64,000 nucleotides of DNA, from NCBI GenBank assembly GCA_031308135.1, contig JAHLJT010004567.1:35626792-35690791 (forward strand), given 5' to 3'. Both the position numbers and the translations under genes were made by a program. Of this stretch, positions 23,046-35,910 are shown piece after piece; position 1 is the stretch's first letter, and each line of letters begins with the position of its first letter. Source of the DNA: Acheta domesticus (Eukaryota > Arthropoda > Insecta > Orthoptera > Gryllidae). The notes beneath the pieces were generated by a model. It worked only from the letters and a program-made list of their open reading frames with translations, was not told the DNA's origin and searched no databases.

Positions 23046-25903
23046 TTAATTGGTGAAGACTTCTGTTAAAATATTAATTTATTAGCGTTACACGAGATAA
23101 TTTTGTTTCTGTTTTGGAGCAGTTCTTGAGCAGTGACTTTTGAAAAGCCATTGTACGAGTATGTGGTTTTACTCAGCAGGATATTTGCTGCTGTAGGCAG
23201 AGGTAACATCCAAAAATAAAAAGCTCAAGACAAAATTCCCCCTCGTGTTCGCATATAAGCATATCTCTACAACTTCTCTAATATTCTTTAAATAAGATTT
23301 CATTAAATACTTATAATAAAATATAATATAATTTATTCAGAATTACATGTCCAAGAAACTTTGAAAAAAAAAACTAAACCACTCACTGCAAACTTTATCA
23401 ATCACTTGGAGAGGTTAAAATGCATTTATTAGTCATCTGGATATCCATGGGTATTGATATTTTAAAAATAGCTTTGCGAGACATTATTTACAAGTCGAAT
23501 TATCTTCCTAAAAATTAAAAACAAAACAATATTTTATAATAATAATCAACTAATCACTTCATCCATTGTATTAAGCCAAATCCCCAAGTGTAGTTTTAAA
23601 TCTGATGGTTGACTGTGTATTTTTTCGATTCAACTGCATCAGTAAGAAATTAAATGTCTCGTAAATTAATTAACACACATCACACTATAGTTTCCTCTCT
23701 AGCCCAGATTATCCTGAGGAAATGTGTTTTAAAATCGCAATCTCACTATTGGCGTAAACTCTCGTTTCAATGAAAAGTGGCAGTCAAAAGAAAAATTAAA
23801 TTTCCCCAGCTACTCCATATTATCCCAATAAAAAATATAGTTTAAATCCTTTACTCCCGACTCATCGAATAATCATCCACTGAAAACAAATGGCAGCGCT
23901 TTACGAAAAAAACGCACAATCGAGAGCGTCATAATGATTGCGGTGCAATCGAATGCAGACGCTGTTGGGCGTATCATTCGAACAGGGGGGAGGGGCGCAT
24001 TGCCAAGGTTAATTGCCAATGAGGATACTTAAATGAACTCCTCGCACCGGCGACTCTGCCGCGAAACATTATTACGCCGTAGTTGATTGCGCAACACTTG
24101 ATTGCCGGTTTAATCTCATTAACAGCTCCAATTTGGCTCAACTTTCCTCGCAGTTTCGGTGACAGCCAATACTCGGTTTGCTCCCTCTTGGGCGCTCGAT
24201 CAAACTATTTTTGCAATTCGTGCGAATGATGGGTCTATAATATTTGCTGTTGGCTAATTTAGTTTATGTTATTAGTTTTAAATGTTAATGGTTGACATTA
24301 AGGCCGATGTTCTAGTTTCGATGGAGCGACGGTACATTTGATCACATTTCCAATGAACCGAATTTAAGCGTTATATATTCCCTAGATGGGCAGAAATACT
24401 GTTACGTAATCAGTGGGTGTTTCATATCACGGCTCAACTTTCCTCGCAGTTTCGGTAAACTGGGCTTTAGGTAAACTCTACATCAATGTTTCATTTACTC
24501 TTTATTCCATTACTGCAATGTGTTGCGAGTGTAATGCTATTTTTCTTCAAACATTCTGTGTCACATCCACCGATAACTGTACGTCCTTTAATGGAATGAA
24601 ATGATGTATCTGTATTAACCATCTAGCTATATTAACCATCTACATTCTTTGATGGTCTCCAAAAGTGTTTGTTTCAGATGTCTGACGTTTCTTTTCCTTT
24701 TCTTTAGTTTTAATACATTTTCCCTTCGTTCTCTCATAATGACTGTAACGTAATTGCTGGAAAATTGCAAGAATAGAAAAGTTGAGTAGTACTGAAAATA
24801 TCAATTCAATAAGTAGTATTTTGTAATATCTTACTGCATTCGAAATTCGATCAGATCTCAGCATTGCAATGTCTCTGAAGCAACAGTTTTTCAATAACTG
24901 AACACACCGTTATTTTATAAATCTGTTGTATCCAAAATTTTAGTTTAATTTCTATATCATGATGGTGGCGCTTGTAAAATGAATAATTCACATCCATTAG
25001 AAAGACACGATGAATGGAACATTATTTATGAAGTATGTCTTACCGTCTGAAACTATCTGTAAAGTATACATTATATTATACGTAAAGTGAAATTAAACAA
25101 ATATTCCAATATAAATACTATAAAATTATTATCAGGTTCAGTAAACGTTCAACGCAGTGGAATCAAGTCAAAGGAGGATTGTTTTATGAATGGGCGAAAG
25201 AAATAGAAAATTTAATGTAAACGATAATAACGTAATAATAATAATAGTAATAATAATAATAATAATAATAATTAGGGAGAGGAATTTTATGTTCTAAAAA
25301 ATCTTGAATACTGCTTTTAAAAATAAGCATTTATGACCTAAAAATTCTCAAATATGCACTTTAATAAGCTATTAAAATTAACAATATTTCATTTCCTGCA
25401 TTAACCTTTCTTGATACAATTCAGAAGAAGTGTGGTTGGAATGAAAATATATATTTTATGAAAACAAAATATAATCTACCTCACTTCGCGGAAGAAATAA
25501 TTAAAGTAAATGTTTACCTTAGTGAAGAACATTATATATCTTATTACATTTCTTCTGTCTGATTTAAAAAAATATGATATGAACAAATTTACCAAATTTG
25601 CATAAGTATATTATCATCTATAGAATAGAAAAAAAAACGCAATCTGTGACAAGCTCTTTGAAATTGATGAACGCTCACAGAAAAATATATCGTATGAAAA
25701 GTTAACTCGTTTTAAAGATAAGTCTATTTTAACGAAATAAGCAAAATATTCCCCTGTAATTACAAGAATGAGCACCAATGTGTTTACAAAAATTGGCCAA
25801 ATACGCACAATTATGCACTAACATATTAATCTACATAGAATCCAATTCTAACCAAATGTCAAGAAATTTCACTTAGCTATGCTCAGAGGCAACGAAGAAA
25901 ATC
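23046..25903. other. Intergenic, with a GC-richer patch at about 23880-24200
   Basis: No supportable gene. 23880-24200 has balanced composition with ATTA/TAAT cores, unlike its AT-rich surroundings, and could be regulatory. An AAT-type microsatellite lies at about 25229-25272. Confidence 0.45.
24135..24456 (+). repeat. Exact 26-bp direct repeat, 296 bp apart
   Basis: The 26 bases at 24135-24160 (starting GGCTCAACTTTC) recur exactly at 24431-24456. Flanking sequences differ, so this is a short duplicated block rather than part of a long duplication. Confidence 0.9.
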
Positions 25904-25952
25904 ATGCAAAATCGCAGAAATCCGCTCCCTAATAATAATAAGAAGAAGAAAA

Positions 25953-26219
25953 AGAAGAAGAAGTCGTGTCTACTTGTCGATGTTGCTGTACCTTGTGATC
26001 AAAATGTCGTTACCAAGGAGGCAGAGGAACGTCTTAAATACAAGAGTTTGGAAATCGAGATCACCCGAATGTGGGGCGTAAAAGCACAGGTCGTGTCGAT
26101 AGTCATCGGAGCTCTGGGGCTTGTCCTGCAAAATTTGTGCAAAAACTTAACTAAACTCCCAGGTAGTTCAAAAGTCTGGGAGATGCAAGTAATTGCTTTA
26201 TTTGGAACAGCCCACATTT
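25953..26219 (+). pseudogene. C-terminal fragment of a non-LTR retrotransposon ORF
   Basis: The frame encodes CLLVDVAVPCDQNVV, then EIEITRMWGVKAQVV, IVIGALGLV and FGTAHIL. This is the conserved C-terminal region that follows the reverse transcriptase domain in many animal LINEs (D-V-A-x-P...K-E-x-E...G-A-L-G...GTAHILRK). The upstream RT domain is absent and an AAG repeat replaces it (25935-25962). The ORF breaks at HIL, where a second LINE is inserted in the opposite orientation (26217-27240). A 3' remnant with an AAT tail seems to resume at about 27245-27408. The fragment is non-functional. Confidence 0.7.
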
Positions 26220-27240
26220 TATTTATTTATTTGTTTGTTTATTTAATTACCCACAACAGGGCAAACAATTACCCAATTACAGTAGGATTACTAGGAAAAA
26301 TATGCAAAACATACAAAATAATAAAAAACTGTTTCAAATGAAATAACAAAACTAAGTAACAGAAGTCCAATTACAAGAATACATCTTTTAGCAAACATTG
26401 ATAAAACATAACACACCAGTAAGATAAACAAACATGGAAACATATCTTCAAAACAGTCGTTACAAGAAAGGAAGAAAAATGAGTATAAAATGACAATATT
26501 ACAAAAATGAAAATCTTCAAAATAATCGGAACACAATAGCGAGCAATACTTAACACAATAATCCACATTCAGTGATCATTCAATATTTTATTTAAATTCT
26601 GTTTATATTTTAGCAAAGAAAAACTAAAGTCTAAATCTCACAGTCTACTGAATTCATTGAATTTTGAAGACATTCTCAAGAGTGGTGAATATTTGTGCGA
26701 TGTTGTATTTGGTTATTGAAATATAATAATTCTCGTCCTCTTAAATTTGATACTCGTGCATTAAATGACAATTGTGATAGCAATTCACTCTTATCTGATA
26801 GACTGTTAACTATTCACTGTTAACTATTTTAAATAGGAACAAATGTTCAGCAAAGACTCTTCTATTGGCAAGAGTAGTTAGATTGAATTCTTTAACTAAA
26901 ATAGTATAAGCAATTTCATAAGCAGATTAATTTAACTTTTGTAATACAAATACCTCGAGAATCGTTTTTGAATTTTTTCAATTTGGTTACTTAGTGATAT
27001 GCAATGAGCAGACCAAATAACTGAAGCGTATTCCAATATGGCGCGCACAAGACAATTAAAGAGGAGTATTAAACTTGAGGTGTTATTGAAATTCTTGGAA
27101 TTTCGAATCATAAAGCTAAAATTTTTTAATGCATCATTAGTTATATTAAATATGTGTTTATGGTAAGTTAAATTATGATGAATAGTAACACCTAAGTCTT
27201 TTACAAAATATACACGTTCTAATTATACATTATTTTGCGC
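26217..27240 (-). pseudogene. 5'-truncated LINE, RT C-terminal region, nested in another LINE
   Basis: On the minus strand 27222-26935 is open for 96 codons. It encodes VKDLGVTIHHNLTYHKHI, then ILEYASVIWSAH and QIEKIQKRF, the thumb and C-terminal region typical of Jockey/CR1-like LINE reverse transcriptases (KDLGV...LEYAS-x-VW...IE-x-IQ-x-FTR). Stops and frame changes follow. The 3' end carries an AAAT/AAAC-type tail, seen on the + strand as TTTATTTATTTATTTG at 26217-26252. It inserted into the + strand LINE fragment. A degraded target duplication is possible (ACATTTTAT at 26212-26220, ACATTATTT near 27227) but not certain. Confidence 0.75.
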
Positions 27241-27354
27241 AAAATATTATAGAGGCACGGACAGTCCTTAGATCTGCTCCTTAGGTAGTTGGTTGCAACC
27301 TGGAGCAGATTTTATTTCGAGTCGATTCATAACGTCTTTAGTCCTGATGTATAG

Positions 27355-27355
<1 letters not shown>

Positions 27356-27393
<38 letters not shown>

Positions 27394-27408
27394 TAATAAT
27401 AATAATAC
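27356..27408. repeat. (AAT)n microsatellite
   Basis: About 17 AAT units with one C interruption. It is probably the 3' tail of the plus-strand LINE split by the nested insertion, since it follows directly after the likely 3' remnant. Confidence 0.9.
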
Positions 27409-27409
27409 G

Positions 27410-28140
27410 AAATAGAAGTACAAGAAAAATATTTGTACGGACACATTCCATACCATATATTTAAACTCTAACAATATATGTAGAGTTGTTATAGAAAAAT
27501 AGTTTAAGGGTCTTATTTATCTTAGAGATTTGATCATTTTCCCTTACTTATCGTAGATAAAATTCATATTGGTCAATCGCGAGGCATTTCTCAAAATTAA
27601 TGCCAGAAAAAATCATAAAATTTCTAACACTTTCAGGTTAGTAGCCAAGTGAGGAAAATACGAATTCGATGAAATTGAATCGAATCCTTTCAATCTAATA
27701 ATGCGCTTCACATGCCTGTTTGCTTTTCAGAGTAACTCAACAATGCTGATGAGAAAGGAGTATCAAATAAAGGTAACAATGTTGTTCGCCATATTAAACT
27801 TTAACTAAACGCACGTAAGCATGTAACGAAGGGCCCAGCACTACCCCCTGAATATCCGTACCTCATTATTCTTACTTAGTAAGTGCCTATTCGTAGATAC
27901 CATTAACACCAAATGATATATTAAAGCGACAAATGGTGTAGTTTTATATTATTACAGGGACGAAATTAGTTATGCCCGTTTTCAAATGTGCCATATTACG
28001 TCCACAGAAACTTTCTAAACAACGTTAAATCCATATTATATCATTCCCGAACTCATGAAAACGACACACTCTTCTTGCTAATAATGCCATCATATTAAAC
28101 TACAAATGGAACGTTAAAGCTGCCTATTTCACTGCGCCAC
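27410..28140. other. Intergenic, nothing recognised
   Basis: AT-rich sequence without supportable features. Confidence 0.5.
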
Positions 28141-28164
28141 CCAGGAACGGCGAAAACACCTCTG

Positions 28165-28229
28165 TTGGGCGGTGGGCAGCGGGCAGTGGGCGGCGAGCGG
28201 TGGGTGGTGGGTGGGTGGTGGGTGGGTGC
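28165..28229 (+). other. Potential G-quadruplex cluster
   Basis: About ten GG or GGG runs with one- to five-base loops (for example GGGTGGTGGGTGGGTGGTGG) on the + strand, at the start of a GC-rich patch reaching about 28400. Intramolecular quadruplexes are predicted from the pattern. Confidence 0.7.
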
Positions 28230-30299
28230 CTTGCGGTCCGAGTCATCAGCCGACCGCCATCAGGGGGCTTGGCGAGGGCATAAAGCACTTCATGAAACCT
28301 TCATGGCGACTTAAAAAGTTGGGCGAGGTGGCGATGTTGCCGGCGGCCCGAGCTGTCTCGCCTAGAGGAAGGTCACTTTATCGTCGCCGTTGAGGATTTA
28401 GGTCTCAAGAGGAGCACCGCTTCAGCACGTGATACGTATGCTCGCGCGCTGAGAGGTGGTTTACAGCTTACAACCGGCCACAACGAGCCCGCGCTGTACT
28501 TCTATACTCTATGGCACGTCGTTTGTACGTTTCAATGCTTTACGATTTTAATGTATACACATACTGTGCATAGGAGACGTAAAAATGGGTGTTAATATTT
28601 TGAAAACTTGATTCTATTTGGTAAAATGATACTAAATTGTTTTTATTTTCCTTTCTGAATAAAATGATAGGATATCATTGCAATAAATCCCTACCATCAA
28701 AACCCTGCAATGTGTGACTTTTATATTCAAACATTTTTATTCCCCTTTAAATGACTCTCGTATCAAATTTATTAACTGAGTACTTTGTTGATCAGTTGAT
28801 TGAGACATATTGGAAAACAATGATTATATTTGGTTGTTTACGTACTTCGAACACGTATTACCAACAAAAATGAGTGTATATGCTCTCTCTGATAGCAGGA
28901 AAATAGAGTTTTCATATTTATTCATAATCGGAATAGAATTGAGAAGAGAATTGGAAGGAAGAAAATATTTATCACAACGTTGAATCGAGATAGCGCATCC
29001 GTATTCCATAAAAAAATAATTAACAAGAGACTTTGGAGTTGAATTTGAAACTCTACAGAATAAATCTGAAAATAAAGTAGTATATAAAATTCCCAATAAC
29101 AAACAACTAAGCGTAAAATTTCATAATACATACCTACCTACCATAATGCATACCTCCATACCATAAAATTTTGGAGATTGTTCAAGAAAATTTTTTAATT
29201 ATATAAAGGTATACATGAATAGGTTTTTTATTATTTAATATGACGTTATTATTAATTTACTGATCATCTATTAGCAAGAAACAACTTGTAAACGTGCCTT
29301 TGTCGGAATATACCGGATGAGTCACGTAACTTCAGCACCTCCTATAACTTTTGAACGGGTGAACTTATTGCAATGTAGTTTTCACGGAAGTGCATGAGGG
29401 AATGAGACTAATTGGTACGTGTATTTATTTCTATTTTATCACTTGTATTTTAGGAGATATTTGAGGTGACTTTGTTTTTTTCAAATGGAACTATACATAT
29501 TTTTCAGTCTATCATGAGCGTAAAAGAACGAATCCAATGATACACATATTGTCATATGTTAGATAAGCATTTTTTGAGTAATTTTGATTTTTTGCGACTC
29601 GTGTTTAACGGATATTTTCAATGTAACAGTCCGCCACAGAACGTCACGTAGCGCTTAACCAGCAAACGCGCTCTCGATGTAGGGAAGGGAAGGGAAGGGA
29701 TCTTAGTATTTGAAGATACGAAACATACTCCGAATATTCACAAAATTATTGCAGTTTTATTCCTGAACTCTGCTTTCCATCCCATAGAATCTATTTTTAT
29801 AATAGCTTTGTTAGAGCTTACGTTTCAGTAGATTTCCCGCAATTTTCTCAAAGAGAATGGTAGCTATAACGACGTGGCGCATAAGGTCAGCACAACTCTT
29901 ATCATCAAACATACATACACGAAAAACAAAAAACACTTTGAACAAAAGATTAAGTCGGTAAACTCTCTAACTTAATGACATAGTAGTTATTTATGAAATA
30001 TGTAACGAATGATATTACGATACGATTAAGTTTTATCTTTTTAATAAAAATTCCAATGTACTGTAATTTTGTTTAAATTTCATTATTCTTCCAGCAAAAT
30101 GTAGCAGACTAAGGTTAATGTCTGTTATTGGGGGGGCCACAGATTACAAGAACACTCGAGTTTAAACAATACTTACGAAACTGATCTCAGTTTCTAAAAG
30201 CCGGACATAGATAACAAAAGTGGATAAAATGAAATACACCTAGTCGAAACTGTTCCTTCGCATCACGTCCAATGCAGGGAACGTAATCGGTTCGAAACC
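28230..30299. other. Intergenic, no recognised gene
   Basis: AT-rich apart from the tail of the GC patch. 29315-29660 has the feel of an old DNA transposon end (CCGGATGAGTCACGTAAC near 29312), but no inverted end was found. A GGGAA pentamer repeat lies at about 29679-29700. Confidence 0.4.
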
Positions 30300-30680
30300 A
30301 CTGCAAGCAATTCCTGTCGTGGCGAACGCGGCGAGCAAAGGGACCGACCCCACCGCACGGGCACAGCGAAAGTTTTAAAATGCGGCGTAAGTTTTTATGA
30401 GCGCCATTTCTCAGTCGCAGTTGGTATTACCCCTCTGGGAGGGAGGCCGGCGGATATGCGCGCATGGATTTTTGTATCAGCCCTCGGCCCAGCTGACGTC
30501 ACGGGGCCAAGTAATCCGCCCTGCGCCCCCTCCCTTCCTCCCCCCTCCCCCACCACCCCCTCCTCCACCTGCGACCGCGTCCGGCAACGCGCCCTTTCTT
30601 TCGCCCACCCCTTGTCTCTACAACGCCCTTAATAAGCAGAAGAGGGGCCTGGAAAACCTGTATTCAAACTACTAGGTTCA
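30300..30680. promoter_or_regulatory. GC-rich segment with a consensus CRE
   Basis: A GC-rich block with a full palindromic TGACGTCA (30494-30501), the CREB/ATF site. It also has TTTTATGAGCGCC near 30391 (Hox-type TTTATG core) and a long C-rich tract (30525-30570). It is a candidate promoter or enhancer. No transcript can be assigned. Confidence 0.35.
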
Positions 30681-31430
30681 ACATCGTGGTTTGGGAGCGG
30701 AGTAATGGAAATTTCTTAATAAATGGATGTTTTCGTATGCTTTTCTAAGTTACGCAGCACTTACCTTTCCTTTACTTCAAATCAAAGAATTTTCAAGTAG
30801 AAATATTATTCTGGTGTTTCTTAATGTTGCAATGTGTTTAAAAATAGTAAACCCTCTGGTATTGAATACAAAATACCAGTACTCTGTTGAGACTATTATA
30901 GGGATAATAACATTATCAGACGTACCCGTTTCCCGGGAAGAGTCCCAGGATTTACGAACTCCCACCGAAACAAAATCTGTCCTCCAACTGTCACTGAATT
31001 TAATTTAGTGTTCTTGCAAATATATTTATAATTTGTGTAATTATTAGAAAACATAATTAATTGTACGCAGTAAGGTTACATTTTTTCAATTAATTCGGAG
31101 TTGCAATTTGTCTTCAGTTGGAATGGGAGCTCATTAAATAGTATGTTGTTACTTACAAAATAGTATATTAAAACATCTACAAAACGTAAGTTAAGAATTA
31201 CATTTGTTCTTCACAAATTAAATAGCGTCCCCAGATTTCCTGCAAAAAAAATTGGTAACACTAACTAACAATAGTACATCCATTGCTTGAAAAGAATTTC
31301 AGAAAGGATATCATAAAACTCAGCCTTGCTTTCAATAATAGTAGTTTAAACAATCAGCAATCATCTTTCACGTTTTACTTACTTTTTTAAGAACAAATGT
31401 GTATTCTTGTGAATGCCTACCACATCCCAG
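30681..31430. other. Intergenic, nothing recognised
   Basis: The 93-codon frame at 30727-31008 has no family resemblance. Confidence 0.5.
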
Positions 31431-31910
31431 ACGTCCTCCTGACGGCCACCGACGCATTTCCACCGGTCTGAACTTGAACCGCTTATCTCTCGGGGCCACC
31501 TCGCCTCTGGTGCCTGTGGCTCCCTAACACCACCTCCGCCGCCGCTCGCCAGCTTTATCTGGCGGCCGACGGGAGCGCCGCAGTCGGCGGCAGCATCAGG
31601 CGGAGGCGGAGAGCGCCGCGTCAGTCGGCAACGCGCGTTAAAAAACCGGCACCTCGTTGTTGCCGCGAGCGCCGCGCCGCCCTCACCCCCGCCGCAGCCC
31701 GCCCCCGCTCCGCCCTCCTCGCGGCTTCTGCCGCCGCCCCCGCTCGCATTAGCGACCGCCCCCCCGCGGCGCCGCCCCCAATCTCGCCTCCGTCAACGCC
31801 ACCGCTCCCCGGTCGCCCCGCGAGAGTTGGCTCCATTCCTACCTCGCCGCCGACACCTCGCTTCCGCACTCCCCTGCCGCTGCCCCGCTTTATCAGCCCA
31901 ACTCGCTACC
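31431..31910. promoter_or_regulatory. CpG-rich segment
   Basis: Dense CpG with GCCGCCGC runs, grading rightward into a C-rich, G-poor tract. Same architecture as 18720-20170. Open frames on both strands appear compositional. Confidence 0.35.
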
Positions 31911-32960
31911 ACGTCCTCCGCCTCCTCGCCTCCTGCACCTCACCAGCTTCGCCTGCACAGCCCCGCCTTCACAGCCCTTCCTCCACAAACCCTCCCATTT
32001 ATCCCTGCTCATGCATCCCCACCCCCAAAGTCTCGCTTCCGATGTTCCACTCTGTACATCCTTCTTTCGCTACTCAATGTCAGAAGCCCCGCTTCCGAAG
32101 CCTCGCCCCTGTAGTCCCCTCAACACCGCCCCTTAGCACTAACTTTGCATTCTATATTCTTGCCCCGAATCCGCGCTCTGTATACCCATCTCCAATCCAC
32201 GTCCTCAATCCCCACGTCCTCAATCCCCACTTACAATCCCCACTTACAATCCCCACTTACAATCCCCACTTACAATCCCCACTTACAATCCCCACTTACA
32301 ATCCCCACTTACAATCCCTACTTACAATCCCCACTCACAATCCCCACTCACAATCCCCACTCACAATTCCCACTCACAATCCCCACTCTCAACCCCCACT
32401 CTCAACTCCCACTCTCAATCCCCACTCCCGATCCCCACTCCCGATCCCCACTACCAATCCACATCCTCAGTCCCCGCCCTCTACGCCTATCCCCAATTCC
32501 CGTTAACAAACCCTGTTCCCAAACCTACCGCAATCCACACGCCCCAAATTCCCACCCCCAATCCCCTAACCCTCTCCCCAAACTCTTCCTCAATCCCCGC
32601 CCCTGATTTGTGCCCCCAATCCCTCTCATCCCCACCTCTACATTTCCACCCCCGCAGAAACTTGCCCCCTTCCTCCCGCTACCCAGCTCCTGCCCAGTGC
32701 CACTATTCCTGCTGCCAGCCATTTGGCCTGCCTCATCTCTGGCCACACCACCGCCCTCGCTCATGCGTTTTCATGGCCGTCTCGGTTGCCGCCTCGACCT
32801 CGCCCCCAACGCCGCCTCCGTCACCAACCGGATTGCGCTCCCGTCTTTTTCCGATTTGCCCTCCCCCACCAGGATTCCGCTTGCATGCCGCGCTCATCTT
32901 ATTGCCCCAGCGGCGATTGCTGACACTAAATTTCCCCTCCTCCTCCTCCTCTCCCCTTCC
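31911..32960. other. C-rich, G-poor strand-asymmetric tract
   Basis: About 1 kb with C and T dominating the + strand and G almost absent in places. Long open frames (for example 32042-32506) follow from this and from the embedded minisatellite. Confidence 0.75.
32197..32460 (+). repeat. 13-bp minisatellite, about 20 units
   Basis: The unit is CCCCACTTACAAT. The first ten or so units are almost identical (TTACAAT), followed by CTCACAAT units, then CTCTCAA and CTCCCGAT variants. This gradient of unit types suggests expansion from the left. Because 13 is not a multiple of 3, three units return the frame and a 13-residue peptide repeat appears in each frame. Confidence 0.95.
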
Positions 32961-34371
32961 ACTCCCTCCATGCGGAGCCTCCGTTTAGTTAGCGATTCAA
33001 TTTGTGCGGCTGAGCGACAAAGCATTTACGCGGATTGCAGAGCTTTGGAGAAACCATTGCCGATTCTAAAGAGGTGTCGATGAGTGCTCCGCTATTTTAC
33101 TTCTCGAATTGTGCAGAGGAGTAACGTTGTGTAAAGAAAGCTGTGATAATAATGGGCATTTCTCCACTTCTCTCTAATTACCATTAAGATGCTAAACAAA
33201 GAACACTAGACTGGAGACATAAAACGCGTAATTTAGGCAATTTTAAATGTGATGATGGATAATTAATAAAATAATAAAGATAATTTGAATTATATATTAT
33301 ATATACTTTGTATTGTATTGTAGTTATTTAATTATTGATAGGATTGGCCTACTTTCATTATGCGAGAAAGACGATTTAAGACCAATAGTCCAAATGTATT
33401 TCGTGCTAGTTACATTTTAATTTAGAAAATAATGAACATAAAAAAGATGCGCCTTCAAGCCAGAAATACGCTTACTCACAAAATAAGGCAAGTATGAATG
33501 TAACCTGTGGCAGAAACTACTGTGAAGCAGACAGCAGTTCTCTAGATAAGAGTATTATCATTGGTGTCTCTATTATTATTGCACACGCTTTAATCCTCTC
33601 ATACGCAGACTTATTGCATTACTTATGCAATAGTTCACTTCGTTGTTAATTCACGTGGCTGATTAATTCATTTCCTTCCTGCACTCACAAGCACAAGTGA
33701 ATGGTTGATTATTGAGTGAGAATGACAAATGATACAGATTTTACAGTGAAAACAAAACATACATAGAAGCAATACACATACGAGTATATGCGATGTGTAA
33801 CATAACACATACAGTTTTTGCATGTGGAAAAAATAATTATTCTCTTATACATTAGATGTATTGAATCACGCACATTGTAAATATCTCCTATATTACCCAA
33901 AAATTGCCAACTACATGCGACAACAACTATATCCCACAACAATTTTCAAAAGAATTCACAAGAAATATTAGATATTTTGACATTTATATAATAAGGGCGG
34001 ACATTATAATGGTCCCAAGACACAAAACTTGTAACTCACTGGAGATTCGAAAACTCGAATTCTCGCAATAGTTTGGTTATTCAATACTTAATACAAGTAT
34101 TTTAATATATTTATTGTGAATAGATTAATCCTGTGAGATATTTTGAAAATATATTGCTTAGTTTCTACGTCGTAAAATGCAATAAAGGACAGAAACATTT
34201 TCCCTATTAACGGGTTTTCGTATTATTTACATATAGACAAAGAGGGGCATTATATGTGTAATACATTAGGTCCGTCTTTGACTGTCTGTAAATAATACAA
34301 TAATCCATTACATTTTGACACACACAAAACAACGTATATCCTTTCCCTTTGCTTACTATATCCTAAGCATC
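32961..34371. other. Intergenic, nothing recognised
   Basis: The first about 130 bp are of mixed composition; the rest is AT-rich without supportable genes. Confidence 0.5.
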
Positions 34372-34425
34372 ACTAATTTGGTGGTTCCTTCGCATTGACA
34401 TCGGACTCAAAGAGTAGAAATACCA

Positions 34426-35396
34426 TACTGGCAGGAAAGGACATTACATACTTATATTTCCAATTCTTTGCCAATTGTGCATGGGGTCCCGCAAGGTTCG
34501 ATCTTAGGTCCTATTCTCTTTCTGTTATATGTAAACGATATGCCCTCGTCTATTAAAAATGGAAGAACGGTTCTGTTTGCTGATGACACGAATGTTCTTT
34601 GCAAAAAGAAGCAGTAAATAGTACAATTTCAGAAGTTTCAAATTGGTTTAATAATAACAAATTAATTGTTAACGAAAGAAAAACTGTTTCAATGCATTTT
34701 TGCATCTCAAATCGGAAATCGCATGTTCCATTGAAAATGAACAATATGCAATTAGCTGATGTTGAGGCAACAAAATTTTTAGGTCTTTCAATTCAATCAA
34801 ACCTCAAATGGAATGTACATATAACAGAATTAAACACTAAATTAAGTTCATTATGCTATGCATTCAGAATTCTTTCAAATTCTGTCAGCCTTCATGCAGC
34901 TCGTTGCGTTTATTTTGCAAATGTGCATTCCCGCCTGAGATATGGCATAATATTCTGGGGAAGCTCATCCTGTAGTATTCAGACCTTCAGATTGCAAAAG
35001 AAAATTATTCGAATAATGAAAAAATGCCTTCCACGTGATTCCTGCAAGCCTCTTTTCATTGAGCTGGGAATCCTACCATTGCCTTGTCTATTTATTTACG
35101 AATCTGTAATATTTGTCAAAAATGACCTACTTAACGGAGGGAACATATTTTCATGCAATATTGATATTTATAATTACAACACACGCCGTAGAAATCACGT
35201 GCATCAAGTGTCAGTATCAACAGCTCAGTACAAGAAATCAACATACAATACATGTACGTTACTTTACAACGCATTGCCAGATGACATAAAACAATTAAAG
35301 TCGGTACACAAATTTAAGTTTAAAGTAAAATCTTTTCTGCTGCAAAACTGTTTCTATACAATTAGAGACTATACTGATCGTGAAAAAGAAAAATAA
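34426..35396 (+). pseudogene. Frameshifted LINE reverse transcriptase (C-terminal half)
   Basis: The first frame carries VPQGSILGPILFLLYVNDM and LFADDTNVL, the RT motif B region and the catalytic F/YADD box, then stops at 34615. The reading resumes one frame over, within the A run near 34601, with STISEVSNWFNNNKLIVN, then TKFLGLSIQSNLKW, LRYGIIFWG and FRLQKKIIRIM, and ends at 35396. Several residues normally between ADD and this helix are missing. Upstream, an RTQRVEI-like segment is again out of frame with its neighbour, and nothing recognisable lies 5' of about 34370. The copy is therefore 5'-truncated and dead. It belongs to the Jockey/CR1-like LINE assemblage; finer clade assignment needs a tree. 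Confidence 0.85.
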
Positions 35397-35758
35397 TGTT
35401 TAATGTAACAAAACAAAGATATATAATGAATTAGTTTATGTTTGCATTGTATACATTTAAAAAAAAAATATTTAATACGCCTGTAACAAGTAATGTACTT
35501 CAGCCTCCGGGTCAATGACCCCCATCTCGATCAGGTTTTTGTCCAGTTTCCCTGATCCATAGAGCAAATGCTGAGATGGCCCCTTGTTTTGCTTCTGGAC
35601 GTAAATGTAGCTTCACTGTGCGCACGTTTTGTTGAGCACTCCTTTTGCTTGTAGTTCATTTACAGTTGAAATTGATTTTCTATAACTCGGGAAAAAACAT
35701 TTTTCAAATATCTTTATTTTCTAAAATAATTATTTTCTAAATTAATTTTTTCGATTTC

Positions 35759-35809
<51 letters not shown>

Positions 35810-35910
35810 AAACTTCTGGCCCTCAAGAAAATGTGCGCAGATAAATTTCTTTTCCCACACGTCATATACAGTTTTTACTGTTTTTTTTGACTAAATAAAT
35901 AAATAAATGA
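35397..35910 (+). mobile_element. Probable LINE 3' region ending in an AAAT tail
   Basis: The sequence after the RT stop includes a moderately GC-rich patch (35480-35600). It ends with CTAAATAAATAAATAAATGA near 35891-35910, resembling the AAAT-type tail of the LINE at 26217. The poly(T) tract interrupts it. The exact 3' boundary is uncertain and the element could end earlier, near 35460. Confidence 0.4.
35760..35805. repeat. Poly(T) tract of 46 bases
   Basis: An uninterrupted run of T followed by AAATAAACTT. It could be the reverse-complemented poly(A) tail of an unrecognised minus-strand insertion. Length may be imprecise because long homopolymers are error-prone. Confidence 0.9.

Noticed and set aside
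29310..29660. Complete DNA transposon
   Set aside because: The start looks like a transposon end but I found no matching inverted end or target duplication.
32042..33083. 150-codon class ORFs in three frames
   Set aside because: Produced by the 13-bp minisatellite and G-poor sequence.
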